Assembly (NCBI GenBank): GCA_964529305.1
Contig: CAZGUX010000212.1
Coordinates: 29,711 to 93,710 of the forward strand
Source: CAZGUX01 sp964529305
GTDB taxonomy: Bacteria; Acidobacteriota; Terriglobia; Bryobacterales; Bryobacteraceae
Length of the DNA stretch: 64,000 nucleotides
Direction: 5' to 3'
A program made the translations under genes and the position numbers. This document shows, piece by piece, positions 42,028 through 49,976 of this stretch. The notes under the pieces are model-generated. The model ran no database searches and was not told where the DNA came from. It saw nothing but the letters and a program-made list of their open reading frames with translations. Numbering within the stretch: the stretch's first letter is position 1; each line of letters opens with the position of its first letter.

Positions 42028-44232
42028 TTATTCGACTACGAGGTAGACGCCATCCTGCGACCGGTTCCACCCCGGCGGGTCGAAAGCCAGCTTGATCGGC
42101 ACCCTGCCCGCCGGAGCAACCGCGGGAATCCGCGCATTCACCTGAAAGACGCCTGGCGCCTGGCCCGGCGCGGGACCGGCGAACAGAATCTCCATCGTTC
42201 GGTCCGGCGCGAAGTAGAGTTCGAACCGTTCTGTGGGAATGGGCCACGGCGGGCTGATCGGGTTCAGCGCCCCGTCGGCCGGCGGCGGCGAGACCGCTCC
42301 CAATCCGGTGGCAAAGAGGCTGACCACCGATCCTCTCCGAGCGGGATTGTTCGGGCCGTTCAGCGTCCCGTTGTCGTTCACGACGGCCGCCAGCCCGAGG
42401 CCCGAACCATCGGCAGTGAAGATCCCGGATGCGGCCGGCGCAATCTCCAGCGGGTAAGTCACGGTCGTGAGATCGTCGCGCTCGATGGTGATCTCGCTCC
42501 GCCCGGGAACAGCCGAATAAGGCACGCTCGCCCGGATCTCCCGAGTGGAAACCGCCAGTAGAGGTACTGCCCGTCCTCCGATCGTCACCCGGACTCCTCC
42601 TAGTTCGATAGGCAGGGCGCCCACCCCATTCGCATTCACGCCGTCCCTTCCTCCCAGCCGTGTGCCGAAGATGGAGATCATCTCACCGGGCGAGACAGTC
42701 AAGCTGGCGAGAGGGGGCGTCATGTTTCCGGAGCGCGCCAGGCTGGCCGTATTCAGCAGGCACGCCGGCGCCAATTCTTCACTTCGCAACAGGTCGACCC
42801 TGACCAGGTAAGCGTCCTGCGCCCGGCCGGGCGGCTCCAGCGATAGAGCAAACGAGTCCGACGACTCGCGAGTCAGCCCTGCGGCGTGGATCCGGCCGCC
42901 GGAATCAACGGCCAGGGTGGACCCGGCGACCCGCGACAAACCGTAGGACTCCACGACGCGCCCGGTCTGGGGGTCGACGAGAATCAATGTGGAGGCGGGC
43001 TCGCAGGGGCCAGGTGTGCGCCGTTCCACCACAGCGGCGGCGCCGCCCGAGGTGAGAAACACCAGGCGGCCTCCGGGGCCGAGCGCCAGCGCGCTCGCTC
43101 CCTCCTCCTCAGGCCCGCCCAGGTAGCTCGAAAAGACGGCATTGCCGAGAGCGTCCAGTTTGACGTAAAACGCATCGGCGGTCGCGGAGGCCGCCGGAGC
43201 CGTGCCACCGTAGGCGCTCTGCCAGGCACTGGCGCTCACCGGGAAGTTACGCGATCGCGTGCTACCGGCGATGTACGCGTTCAGATTTGCGTCGAGAACC
43301 AAGCCCGCCGCCTGGTCCGAATTGCTGCCTCCGAGGAAAGTCGAATAGAGCAGCCGCCCTCCCGTCGGGTCGAGTCGCAGGGCAAACGCGTCGCCGCCCG
43401 AGGCCACCGATCCGCTGTACCTCGGCTGGAACGCGCCCGCCGTGGTGGGAAAGTCACCCGAGAGCGTTTCGCCCGCGAGGAAGACCGAGCCATCCCGGGC
43501 CACGGCGATTCCGGTTGCACGGTCGGGCTGGAGCCCGCCGACAAAGGTCGCGTAGATCAGCCTCGATCCATCCGCACTGATCTTGGCGACAAAGGCATCG
43601 CTGCAGGGGATGGGCTCCCCTCCTAAACGCTCCGCGCAAGCCGGAGCCCCGATGGACGGTTTCAAGACTCCCGGCGTCGCGCGGAAGTCCGGCCCGGCCT
43701 CACCCGTGACGAACACCGAGCCCTCGGCGTCGAACGCGATGCCGGACGGGACCGCGGCAATGTAGGAACTCCACAGCACCGCGCCCGAGAGCGACACCTT
43801 GGCGACGAATCCCGCGCCCTTGTCCTTCTGAAAGGCAGCGGGCGAAACCTGAAACAAGTCCCCGTCAATGGATCCGGCAACGTAGGCCGAACCGCGGGAG
43901 TCCACAGCGATCGCCGAGGGACTGGCGGAGGGGATTGAGGCTACCAGAACAGCCGTTCCACCGGCGGCCGCGACTCGCTGTAGCGAGCCCACCGGCACGA
44001 GCGCGCCGGAGGGCGAAGTGGTGGTCACAAGGCCGAACTGGGTCGCGGCGAACCAGGTGTTGCCATCCCCGTCCACGGTGATCGGCAGCGCGCGGCCTCC
44101 GCTGGCCGGAAGGTAGGAGCCGTAGACGATCCGCGAGGGCGCCGCCGTCGCGGCGACGCCCAGTGCAGTGGCACACAGGATTGTGGCAAGCGTACTCAGA
44201 ACACGAACAAAGCGACCGGTTCTTGCAGCCAT
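42028..44232 (-). CDS. Secreted SBBP beta-propeller protein with a Solibacter-type C-terminal domain
   Basis: The 734-residue protein has a signal peptide (MAARTGRFVRVLSTLATILCATALGVAATAA), then SBBP repeats (GSVFLAGETLSGDFPTTAGAFQ, DAFALRLDPTGGRLLYSTFLGG, NAYIAGSTRSRNFPVSASAWQ, DAFYVKLDALGNAVFSSYLGG), and a C-terminal domain beginning near residue 480 (NTASLARSGNMTPPLASLTVSPGEMISIFGTRLG ... FQVNARIPAVAPAGRVPIKL) that I recognise as the TIGR03437 type, abundant in Solibacter relatives. It should be a surface or extracellular adhesin or binding protein. It is a lineage marker for this window. Its gene is convergent with the small zinc-ribbon gene. Confidence 0.88.
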   Translation of the reverse strand: MAARTGRFVRVLSTLATILCATALGVAATAAPSRIVYGSYLPASGGRALPITVDGDGNTWFAATQFGLVTTTSPSGALVPVGSLQRVAAAGGTAVLVASIPSASPSAIAVDSRGSAYVAGSIDGDLFQVSPAAFQKDKGAGFVAKVSLSGAVLWSSYIAAVPSGIAFDAEGSVFVTGEAGPDFRATPGVLKPSIGAPACAERLGGEPIPCSDAFVAKISADGSRLIYATFVGGLQPDRATGIAVARDGSVFLAGETLSGDFPTTAGAFQPRYSGSVASGGDAFALRLDPTGGRLLYSTFLGGSNSDQAAGLVLDANLNAYIAGSTRSRNFPVSASAWQSAYGGTAPAASATADAFYVKLDALGNAVFSSYLGGPEEEGASALALGPGGRLVFLTSGGAAAVVERRTPGPCEPASTLILVDPQTGRVVESYGLSRVAGSTLAVDSGGRIHAAGLTRESSDSFALSLEPPGRAQDAYLVRVDLLRSEELAPACLLNTASLARSGNMTPPLASLTVSPGEMISIFGTRLGGRDGVNANGVGALPIELGGVRVTIGGRAVPLLAVSTREIRASVPYSAVPGRSEITIERDDLTTVTYPLEIAPAASGIFTADGSGLGLAAVVNDNGTLNGPNNPARRGSVVSLFATGLGAVSPPPADGALNPISPPWPIPTERFELYFAPDRTMEILFAGPAPGQAPGVFQVNARIPAVAPAGRVPIKLAFDPPGWNRSQDGVYLVVE

Positions 44233-44301
44233 GTTCCCAGAGTGCCACGTTCCGGCTTCGGTGGCGTCGACTGGCGTAGACGATCTGGCCGAGTTGTGGT
44301 T

Positions 44302-44589
44302 TTAGCGGATGTCTTTCTTACCGAAGGAGGGGGTTTCCAGCGTCTGTCCGCGGACGATGCCGTCCAGCAACTGCAATTCGTCAGGTGAGAAGCCAGCGAA
44401 CGCTTCGCTGTAGAACCGCTGGATCGCTCCGATTCGATGGATCTGCTTCTCCTCTCGAAGGCCTCTCTGAAGCGCCTCGCCGATGACGGTGCTCAGGCTC
44501 AAACGCCGTTGCCGCGCGATGCGTTCCGCTCGATCGAGGCATTCCGATGGAAGAGCGAGCGTTATTCGTTTGGATGGGCGGCGATTCAT
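44302..44589 (-). CDS. Ribbon-helix-helix protein (CopG/MetJ-type)
   Basis: ATG 44589 follows AGGAAAGG. The 95-residue protein starts MNRRPSKRITLALPSECLDRAERIARQRRLSLSTVIGEALQRGL, a beta-strand plus two helices as in Arc/MetJ/CopG DNA-binding domains. The C-terminal half (QRFYSEAFAGFSPDELQLLDGIV) is compatible with toxin binding. No toxin-like gene adjoins it (the neighbours are glmM and the propeller gene), so it is an orphan antitoxin or a stand-alone repressor. The longer frame to 44661 lacks a ribosome site. Confidence 0.75.
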   Translation of the reverse strand: MNRRPSKRITLALPSECLDRAERIARQRRLSLSTVIGEALQRGLREEKQIHRIGAIQRFYSEAFAGFSPDELQLLDGIVRGQTLETPSFGKKDIR

Positions 44590-44678
44590 TAGCCTTTCCT
44601 GCTGGCCACACTGTACCACGTGGGCATTCGCCCAGCTTATTCGATGCTCAGCACGCCGCAAGTGGGGCCGAACGGCGA

Positions 44679-46046
44679 TCAGGATATCGCGGCGCCGCCG
44701 TTCAGCCCGATCTCCCGCTCAATAGCTGCCGCGATGCTCCGGGTGTAGCGCTCGACGTGATCGGGGTTCTCGGCCTCCACCATCACGCGGGCCAGCGCTT
44801 CGGTCCCCGAGAAACGGACCAGCACTCGCCCGGAACCGCCCATCGCTTCCTCACACGCCGCGATCTCCGCCGCCACGCGTGGAATCTCGTGCAGGGCTTT
44901 TCTCTCGCGTACCCGCACGTTCACCAGTTGCTGCGGATAGACCTTCAGTCCTGACGCCAGATCGTCGAGGCTGACTCCGGTCCGGCAGACGATTTCGAGG
45001 ATCCTCAGCGCCGTCAGCATTCCGTCCCCGGTCGTGGCGAACTCGCGGAAGATCACGTGCCCCGACTGCTCGCCGCCCAGCGCCGCGCTGGAGCGAATCA
45101 TCTCTTCCAGCACGTACTTGTCCCCCACCGCCGTTCGGGTCAACCGGATGTTCAGCCGCTCCAGCGCTTTCTCCAGCCCGAGGTTCGACATCACGGTGGC
45201 AACCACCACATCGCCCGGCAGCCGGGCTTGCGCTTTCATGTGGCGGCCCGCGATCAGAAGAACGGCATCGCCATCCACGACCTTTCCGGAACCGGCGACA
45301 AAGATCGCCCGATCCGCATCGCCGTCAAAGGCGACGCCCATGCCGGCGCCGTGCGCGACGACCGCGCTTTGTAGGCCTTCCGGGTGGAGGGCTCCGCACC
45401 CGAGATTGATGTTGCGCCCATTCGGCTCGGCATTCAGAACAAACACCTGGGCGCCGGCGCGGCGAAACAATTCCGGGGCCAGGAAGGAAGCTGCCCCGTT
45501 TCCGCAGTCGAGCACGATCCTGCTCCCAGTGAACGGCGAATCGCCGCCCACCACTCTCAGCAGATGGTCCAGGTATTGCGCATCCAGGCCGGGATTGACG
45601 GCCGTCTCATGGAGTGCAGGAGAAACGCCAGACGCCAGTTGGCGGAAGATTTCGTCCTCGATCGCGCTCTCTTCATCGTCCGGCAACTTGAACCCGGAGT
45701 GGCCGAAGACTTTGATCCCGTTGTCCTGATAGGGATTGTGGGAGGCCGAGATCATGACTCCGGCGACGACCGGCAGTTTGTTCGTCAGGTAGGCGACTCC
45801 CGGGGTGGTGATCAGCCCCGCCATCTGGGCAGCGACTCCCGCGTGATGCAGGCCGCCGGCCACTTGCGCGGCGATGCGGGGACCGGACTCGCGCGTGTCC
45901 ATCCCGATGATGACTTCAGGGGAGGACGACAATTCCCGGGCGACCTTGCCTAACGCCACTCCCAGACTAAACACAGTCGGATCATCGAGCGGCGCCGAGC
46001 CGGCAACGCCCCGAATGCCATCCGTGCCAAACAGCCGTTTTGCCAA
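44679..46046 (-). CDS. glmM: Phosphoglucosamine mutase
   Basis: The 455-residue protein begins MAKRLFGTDGIRGVAG and carries the catalytic serine in MISASHNPYQDNGIK (Ser102, phosphorylated in the active enzyme), the magnesium-binding D-G-D-A-D-R loop near residue 240, the sugar-binding GEQSGHVI and the C-terminal phosphate-binding R-F-S-G-T-E. This is GlmM, which converts glucosamine-6-phosphate to glucosamine-1-phosphate for UDP-GlcNAc and so peptidoglycan synthesis. Its length matches the family. It directly follows cdaR and cdaA, the classic order linking c-di-AMP control to GlmM activity. It acts in the cytoplasm. Confidence 0.96.
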   Translation of the reverse strand: MAKRLFGTDGIRGVAGSAPLDDPTVFSLGVALGKVARELSSSPEVIIGMDTRESGPRIAAQVAGGLHHAGVAAQMAGLITTPGVAYLTNKLPVVAGVMISASHNPYQDNGIKVFGHSGFKLPDDEESAIEDEIFRQLASGVSPALHETAVNPGLDAQYLDHLLRVVGGDSPFTGSRIVLDCGNGAASFLAPELFRRAGAQVFVLNAEPNGRNINLGCGALHPEGLQSAVVAHGAGMGVAFDGDADRAIFVAGSGKVVDGDAVLLIAGRHMKAQARLPGDVVVATVMSNLGLEKALERLNIRLTRTAVGDKYVLEEMIRSSAALGGEQSGHVIFREFATTGDGMLTALRILEIVCRTGVSLDDLASGLKVYPQQLVNVRVRERKALHEIPRVAAEIAACEEAMGGSGRVLVRFSGTEALARVMVEAENPDHVERYTRSIAAAIEREIGLNGGAAIS

Positions 46047-46694
46047 TTATTCCTTCTCCACGAAGACTTTTACCGAGACTTTGCCTTCCCCGACGGTTCT
46101 CACCTGATTATCATCGGCAAAAGTGTTGACGCGGAATAGGGTGTCGCCGACCACCGCGCTCAAATCGATGGAATCGGTGGCGGCGTTCTCCACCCGTTGC
46201 ACCCGGCTGGCCGGGCCAACGATCAGAATCGTGGCTGGGTCAACGGTGTGCCGCCGCAGGACATACCCCTGGGGAACCGGCATGCTGAAACGGACCTGCA
46301 CGGGCACGTAGCGCATGGTTCGCTCTTCAAACTGAAACCGGACTTGTGCCGGAATGGCCCGCACCAGCCGCAGACCTTGCGGGAGACTGACATTGGTAGG
46401 CCCGATCTGGAACGTGTGCTCTCCGGGCTTCTCGATGCCCGAGAAATCCAGCAGGATTCCAGAAGGGTTCTTGGAGAAGTCGCGCAGGCGGTCGGCGGTA
46501 CCCCGGACATCGAGAGCGACCAGATCGACCGCCTCGGAAGCGATTTCCAGGTGGTCGGGCATCCCCTTGAACTCCAGCGGGACGTTGATGAACGCCCCCA
46601 TTTCGGGACTGCCCGCGAACGTGATCCACAGCAGAAGCGAGATCGCGAGGGCGAAGAGCTTCCACCCCAGGTTGCGCGTGAGAAGCTCGGTCAC
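46047..46694 (-). CDS. cdaR: YbbR-domain regulator of the diadenylate cyclase
   Basis: The 215-residue protein has an N-terminal membrane anchor (LGWKLFALAISLLLWITFAG) and two YbbR repeats (PLEFKGMPDHLEIASE... and VPVQVRFSMPVPQGYVLRRHTVDPATILIVGP). CdaR-type proteins sit outside the membrane anchor and modulate CdaA. It overlaps the cdaA stop by four bases (ATGA) and its own stop lies immediately before glmM, so translation of all three is coupled. Two YbbR units are fewer than the four in firmicute CdaR. The identification rests on order and motifs. Confidence 0.9.
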   Translation of the reverse strand: MTELLTRNLGWKLFALAISLLLWITFAGSPEMGAFINVPLEFKGMPDHLEIASEAVDLVALDVRGTADRLRDFSKNPSGILLDFSGIEKPGEHTFQIGPTNVSLPQGLRLVRAIPAQVRFQFEERTMRYVPVQVRFSMPVPQGYVLRRHTVDPATILIVGPASRVQRVENAATDSIDLSAVVGDTLFRVNTFADDNQVRTVGEGKVSVKVFVEKE

Positions 46695-47539
46695 GGCCGG
46701 CTCACTTTTTGGATCTGCTGGGTCTCATTGGGGATGCGCTCCTCCGCTTCGCGGCGGCCGGTTTCCCACGAACGGCGCTCCATCCCAAAGTGCCGCACCA
46801 TGCGCGCGCCGAGTCCCTCCGGCGGCAGGTCGGATTCAATCTCACCGAAGGCCGCGATGGAGATGCGGCCGGTTTCTTCCGAAACGATGACCGCCAGGCA
46901 GTCGGTTTCCTCGGTCACGCCGATGGCGGCGCGATGGCGCGTTCCGTACTTGGTCGAGATCGCCGGATTCATGCTGAGCGGGAGAAAACAGGCGGCGGCG
47001 CTGATGCGATCCTTCTGCACGATGACGGCGCCATCGTGGAGCGCGCTTTCCTTGTTGAAGATCGACAGCAAAAGGTCGCGGGAGATGTGAGCTTCCAGCC
47101 GGACTCCGCTCTCGATGAACGTCCTGAGGCCGATGTCGCGCTCGAGCACGATCAACGCGCCGGTCTTCTGCGAAGCCAGGCGCGACACGGCCAGCACGAT
47201 ATCCTCGGTGGATTCCCTCCGCCGGAACGCGCTCGTCCCAAATCGTTTCCGGCCGATGCGGGCCAGCGTGCGGCGGATCTCCGACTGGAACAGCACAATC
47301 ACGGCAATCGCCATGTACGGCATGGCTTGCGCGAGGATCGAGTGCAGCAGATTGAGCCTCAGCCAGACGGCCAGGTTATAGATGACGACGACGGTGAGGA
47401 TACCCGAGAGGATGTGCGCCGCGCGGGTTCCGCGCACGATCATGATGAGCTGATACACCAGCACCGCCACGACGAGAATATCGAGGACACTCGTCAGGGA
47501 AAACTGCGGCAGTTCCGGCAATCCGACAAAACGATCCAT
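46691..47539 (-). CDS. cdaA: Membrane diadenylate cyclase CdaA (DisA_N domain)
   Basis: The 282-residue protein has three N-terminal membrane segments (residues 18-36, 43-60 and 72-86) and a DisA_N catalytic domain with the D-G-A motif (LHDGAVIV, 169-171) and the R-H-R motif (GTRHRAAIGV, 201-203) that bind ATP. It condenses two ATP to c-di-AMP, a second messenger for osmotic and cell-wall control, at the inner face of the membrane. First gene of the cdaA-cdaR-glmM operon, 88 bases from the upstream gene. Length is typical of the CdaA type. Confidence 0.95.
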   Translation of the reverse strand: MDRFVGLPELPQFSLTSVLDILVVAVLVYQLIMIVRGTRAAHILSGILTVVVIYNLAVWLRLNLLHSILAQAMPYMAIAVIVLFQSEIRRTLARIGRKRFGTSAFRRRESTEDIVLAVSRLASQKTGALIVLERDIGLRTFIESGVRLEAHISRDLLLSIFNKESALHDGAVIVQKDRISAAACFLPLSMNPAISTKYGTRHRAAIGVTEETDCLAVIVSEETGRISIAAFGEIESDLPPEGLGARMVRHFGMERRSWETGRREAEERIPNETQQIQKVSRP

Positions 47540-47626
47540 CCGATGACTCGGGAACGGGCATCCGAGATCCCATTCTACCGTACACGGCCAGGGATTTTGT
47601 TACTAAGAGCCAAACAATCAACGGGA

Positions 47627-48106
47627 TCACCGGACGGGCGTCCCGTAGGGAACCGTTGTTGGAACGCGCTCCGCGCCGGCCATTGAAACGATTTTCCAGC
47701 GTCCGCCGGCCTTGACGAGCACCATTTCCTGGGCCTCGTTCCGGTCCGCGAAGACATACTCCACCCGCAACTTTACCTCCTGGTCGCTCACCGTTCGCGG
47801 TTCCATCATGGCGATGCCTTTGATGTCCGCGTGGGAACGCTTCAGGTAGGCGGCAAATTGCTCTTCCGTGCTCTCTCCCAGGGCCTGCGAGACCGCCTGC
47901 GCCTGAGACCCGGAAAACGACTCCCGATACGAACGGACATCTCCCGCCCGGGCCGCATCCAGCATCGCGTAGACCACGTCCTGCGGCGTCCGCGGTTGAC
48001 GGGCAACCTGAGGCGCGACCACATTCTTCTGGCGAATGAGAATCAGGGTCAGGCCGAGCAGCATCAGGACGAGAGTCAGCAGCTTGGCTGTCTTGTCGCT
48101 CCTCAT
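47627..48106 (-). CDS. Small membrane-anchored NTF2-like protein of the SPFH operon
   Basis: The 159-residue protein has an N-terminal anchor (LLTLVLMLLGLTLILI) and a soluble domain that looks like an NTF2/DUF4878-type alpha-plus-beta cone (PQDVVYAMLDAARAGDVRSYRESF, then VKLRVEYVFADRNEAQEMVLVKAGGRWKIVSM). Such domains bind small molecules or partners. Its start overlaps the HflK stop by four bases (ATGA), so it is the last member of the P-ATPase-SPFH operon. It probably faces the periplasm. I do not know its function; a folding or substrate-adaptor role for the complex is an inference. Confidence 0.65.
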   Translation of the reverse strand: MRSDKTAKLLTLVLMLLGLTLILIRQKNVVAPQVARQPRTPQDVVYAMLDAARAGDVRSYRESFSGSQAQAVSQALGESTEEQFAAYLKRSHADIKGIAMMEPRTVSDQEVKLRVEYVFADRNEAQEMVLVKAGGRWKIVSMAGAERVPTTVPYGTPVR

Positions 48107-49086
48107 TGCGGTTTGGCGGCCGGGTCCGACTTTCGGATGATGGTCAGATCCACATTGCCATTCTTATCGACAATCAGCTTGCGAATTCGCGGCAGAATCT
48201 CCACCATCGCTTCCTGATACAGCCGGTCGCCGGTCACTTCGGCCGCCTTGGCGTATTCTCCGGCGATTTGTGTGAAGCGCTCCGCATCGCCGGCGGCTTC
48301 GTTAATCTTGCGCTGCTTGTAGGCCTCCGCGGATTCAAGCAACTGCCGGGCTTCGCCGCGTGCCTTTGGGAGAATATCGTTGGCGTATCCCTGCGCTTCA
48401 TTGACAATGCGCACAGCGTCGGCACGGGCGCTGGCGACATCGCGAAAGGCTTCCGCCGTTTCGGCGGGCGGCAGCACGGATTCAATGTTCACGCTGGCCA
48501 ACGCCACGCCGGCCCTGTAGCCGTTCAGGCGTTTCTGCGCTTCGCCGCGCACGTCCTCCTGGATGGCTGCCTTCTCGGTGGTCAGCACCGCGTCGACTCC
48601 GCGGCTGGAGATTTTCCGGGACAACTCGGTCTCTACCGCGCCGCGAATCACCGCGGTCACGTCCAGGGTCTGGTACAGGTAATCGGCCGGGACTGCGACG
48701 TAATATTGCACGACCGCGCGCAAGTGAATCAGGTTCTGGTCGCCCGTCAGGAACTGCGCACGGGAAGGGTCCGTGCGCCCCACCACGGCATCGGCGGCAT
48801 CGCCGCCGGCCACCAGCCGCTGCAACTGCTGCACCTTCAGGCGCTCCACGCGATCGATCGGCCAGGGCAGGGAGAGGTGAAGGCCGGGCAGCACCCGCGG
48901 TTCCACGACGGCGCCGAATCGCGTCACCACCGCCTGCTGATCGGTCGATACCAAGTAGAAGCCGGTCAGCAGCCACAGCCCAAGTCCGAGCGCGGCGTAA
49001 CGGCGCCGGCGATCCTCCCACCACGGCGCGGGCGCGGGCGGCAGCGAGGTCTCGGTCATGGGCGGGCGCAGGTCCAGGGTGCTCAT
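48103..49086 (-). CDS. hflK: HflK-type SPFH membrane protein
   Basis: The 327-residue protein has a membrane segment (YAALGLGLWLLTGFYLV, about 30-47) followed by an SPFH/prohibitin domain (VVTRFGAVVEPRVLPGLHLSLPWPIDRVERL, FLTGDQNLIHLRAVVQYYV) and a charged helical C-terminus (AEAYKQRKINEAAGDAERFTQIAGEY). TGDQN-type residues are as in HflK. With HflC it would form a ring-shaped cage in the membrane that, in model bacteria, surrounds the FtsH protease. No ftsH gene is in the window. Overlaps hflC and the next gene by four bases each. It is separate from the second HflK domain of the fusion. Confidence 0.85.
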   Translation of the reverse strand: MSTLDLRPPMTETSLPPAPAPWWEDRRRRYAALGLGLWLLTGFYLVSTDQQAVVTRFGAVVEPRVLPGLHLSLPWPIDRVERLKVQQLQRLVAGGDAADAVVGRTDPSRAQFLTGDQNLIHLRAVVQYYVAVPADYLYQTLDVTAVIRGAVETELSRKISSRGVDAVLTTEKAAIQEDVRGEAQKRLNGYRAGVALASVNIESVLPPAETAEAFRDVASARADAVRIVNEAQGYANDILPKARGEARQLLESAEAYKQRKINEAAGDAERFTQIAGEYAKAAEVTGDRLYQEAMVEILPRIRKLIVDKNGNVDLTIIRKSDPAAKPQ

Positions 49087-49976
49087 TGCGCTCCGCTCTG
49101 GCCCCTCATCAGCACCTTGAGCAATTCCGAGTCGGAACTCAGAATGGCCGTCGTCTTGTCGTCGAGCACCTTCTTATACGACTCGAGAGTACGGAGGAAC
49201 TTGTACAAGCGCGGATTGCGCGAGTACGCCACGCCGTAGATCCGGGTAGACTCGGCGTCGCCTTCGCCGCGCGTCTTCTCGGCCTGGCGATAGGCCAGCG
49301 ACAAGATCTCGTCCCGCTGCCGGTCCGCATCGGCGCGAATGCCTAGCGCCTGCTCTTCACCTTCGGCACGATACTGCCGGGCGATGCGTTCCCGCTCCGC
49401 CCGCATCCGGGCGTACACGCTTTGCTTGTTCTGCTCGGGGAAGTTCAGGCGCTTGATGCGGACGTCGATCACCCGGATGCCGTACTGCCGCAGGGCCGCC
49501 CGGTCGCTGTCTTCGCTCAAGCGGTCGAGTACCTGGCGAGCCTGTAGCTTTTCCGCGGTGGCGCCCACCAGCGCGTCCAGGTCGTGGTTGCCCAGGGTGG
49601 CCGACAGACCCGACCAGATAATATCGTGCAACCGCATTTCCGCCGCGCCGACGTCTCCGACCGCCTCCACAAACTTCTGCGGTTCTTCAATCCGCCAAGC
49701 CACGTAATTCTCGATAACGACGTTCTTCTTGTCGCGCGTGAGAAACTCCGAAGGCCGCGGGTTGTAGATCCGGAGGCGCCGGTCGAAGTACGTGACGTTC
49801 TGAAAAGGCCATTTGACGTGCAGACCGGCCTCACCGACGGAACCGACCGGCCGGCCGAACTGTGTGATGAAGGCAAACTCTGTCTCGCGAACCGTGAACA
49901 AAGCCGCCCACACCAGCCACAACGCAGACACCGCCAAAGCGGCGCGAACCTGTTTGGGATACCGATCCAATATCAC
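49083..49976 (-). CDS. hflC: HflC-type SPFH membrane protein
   Basis: The 297-residue protein has an N-terminal membrane segment (VRAALAVSALWLVWAALFTV) and an SPFH domain with FAFITQFGRPVGSVGEAGLHVKWPFQNVTYFDRR and FLTRDKKNVVIENYVAWRI; the R-D-K-K-N motif is the HflC-type counterpart of the T-G-D-x-N in HflK. Residues 190-260 are a long charged coiled coil (RMRAERERIARQYRAEGEEQALGIRADADRQRDEIL). It ends with a short LLKVLMRGQ tail. It lies between the ATPase-SPFH fusion and the HflK gene, overlapping each by four bases. Confidence 0.88.
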   Translation of the reverse strand: MILDRYPKQVRAALAVSALWLVWAALFTVRETEFAFITQFGRPVGSVGEAGLHVKWPFQNVTYFDRRLRIYNPRPSEFLTRDKKNVVIENYVAWRIEEPQKFVEAVGDVGAAEMRLHDIIWSGLSATLGNHDLDALVGATAEKLQARQVLDRLSEDSDRAALRQYGIRVIDVRIKRLNFPEQNKQSVYARMRAERERIARQYRAEGEEQALGIRADADRQRDEILSLAYRQAEKTRGEGDAESTRIYGVAYSRNPRLYKFLRTLESYKKVLDDKTTAILSSDSELLKVLMRGQSGAQ

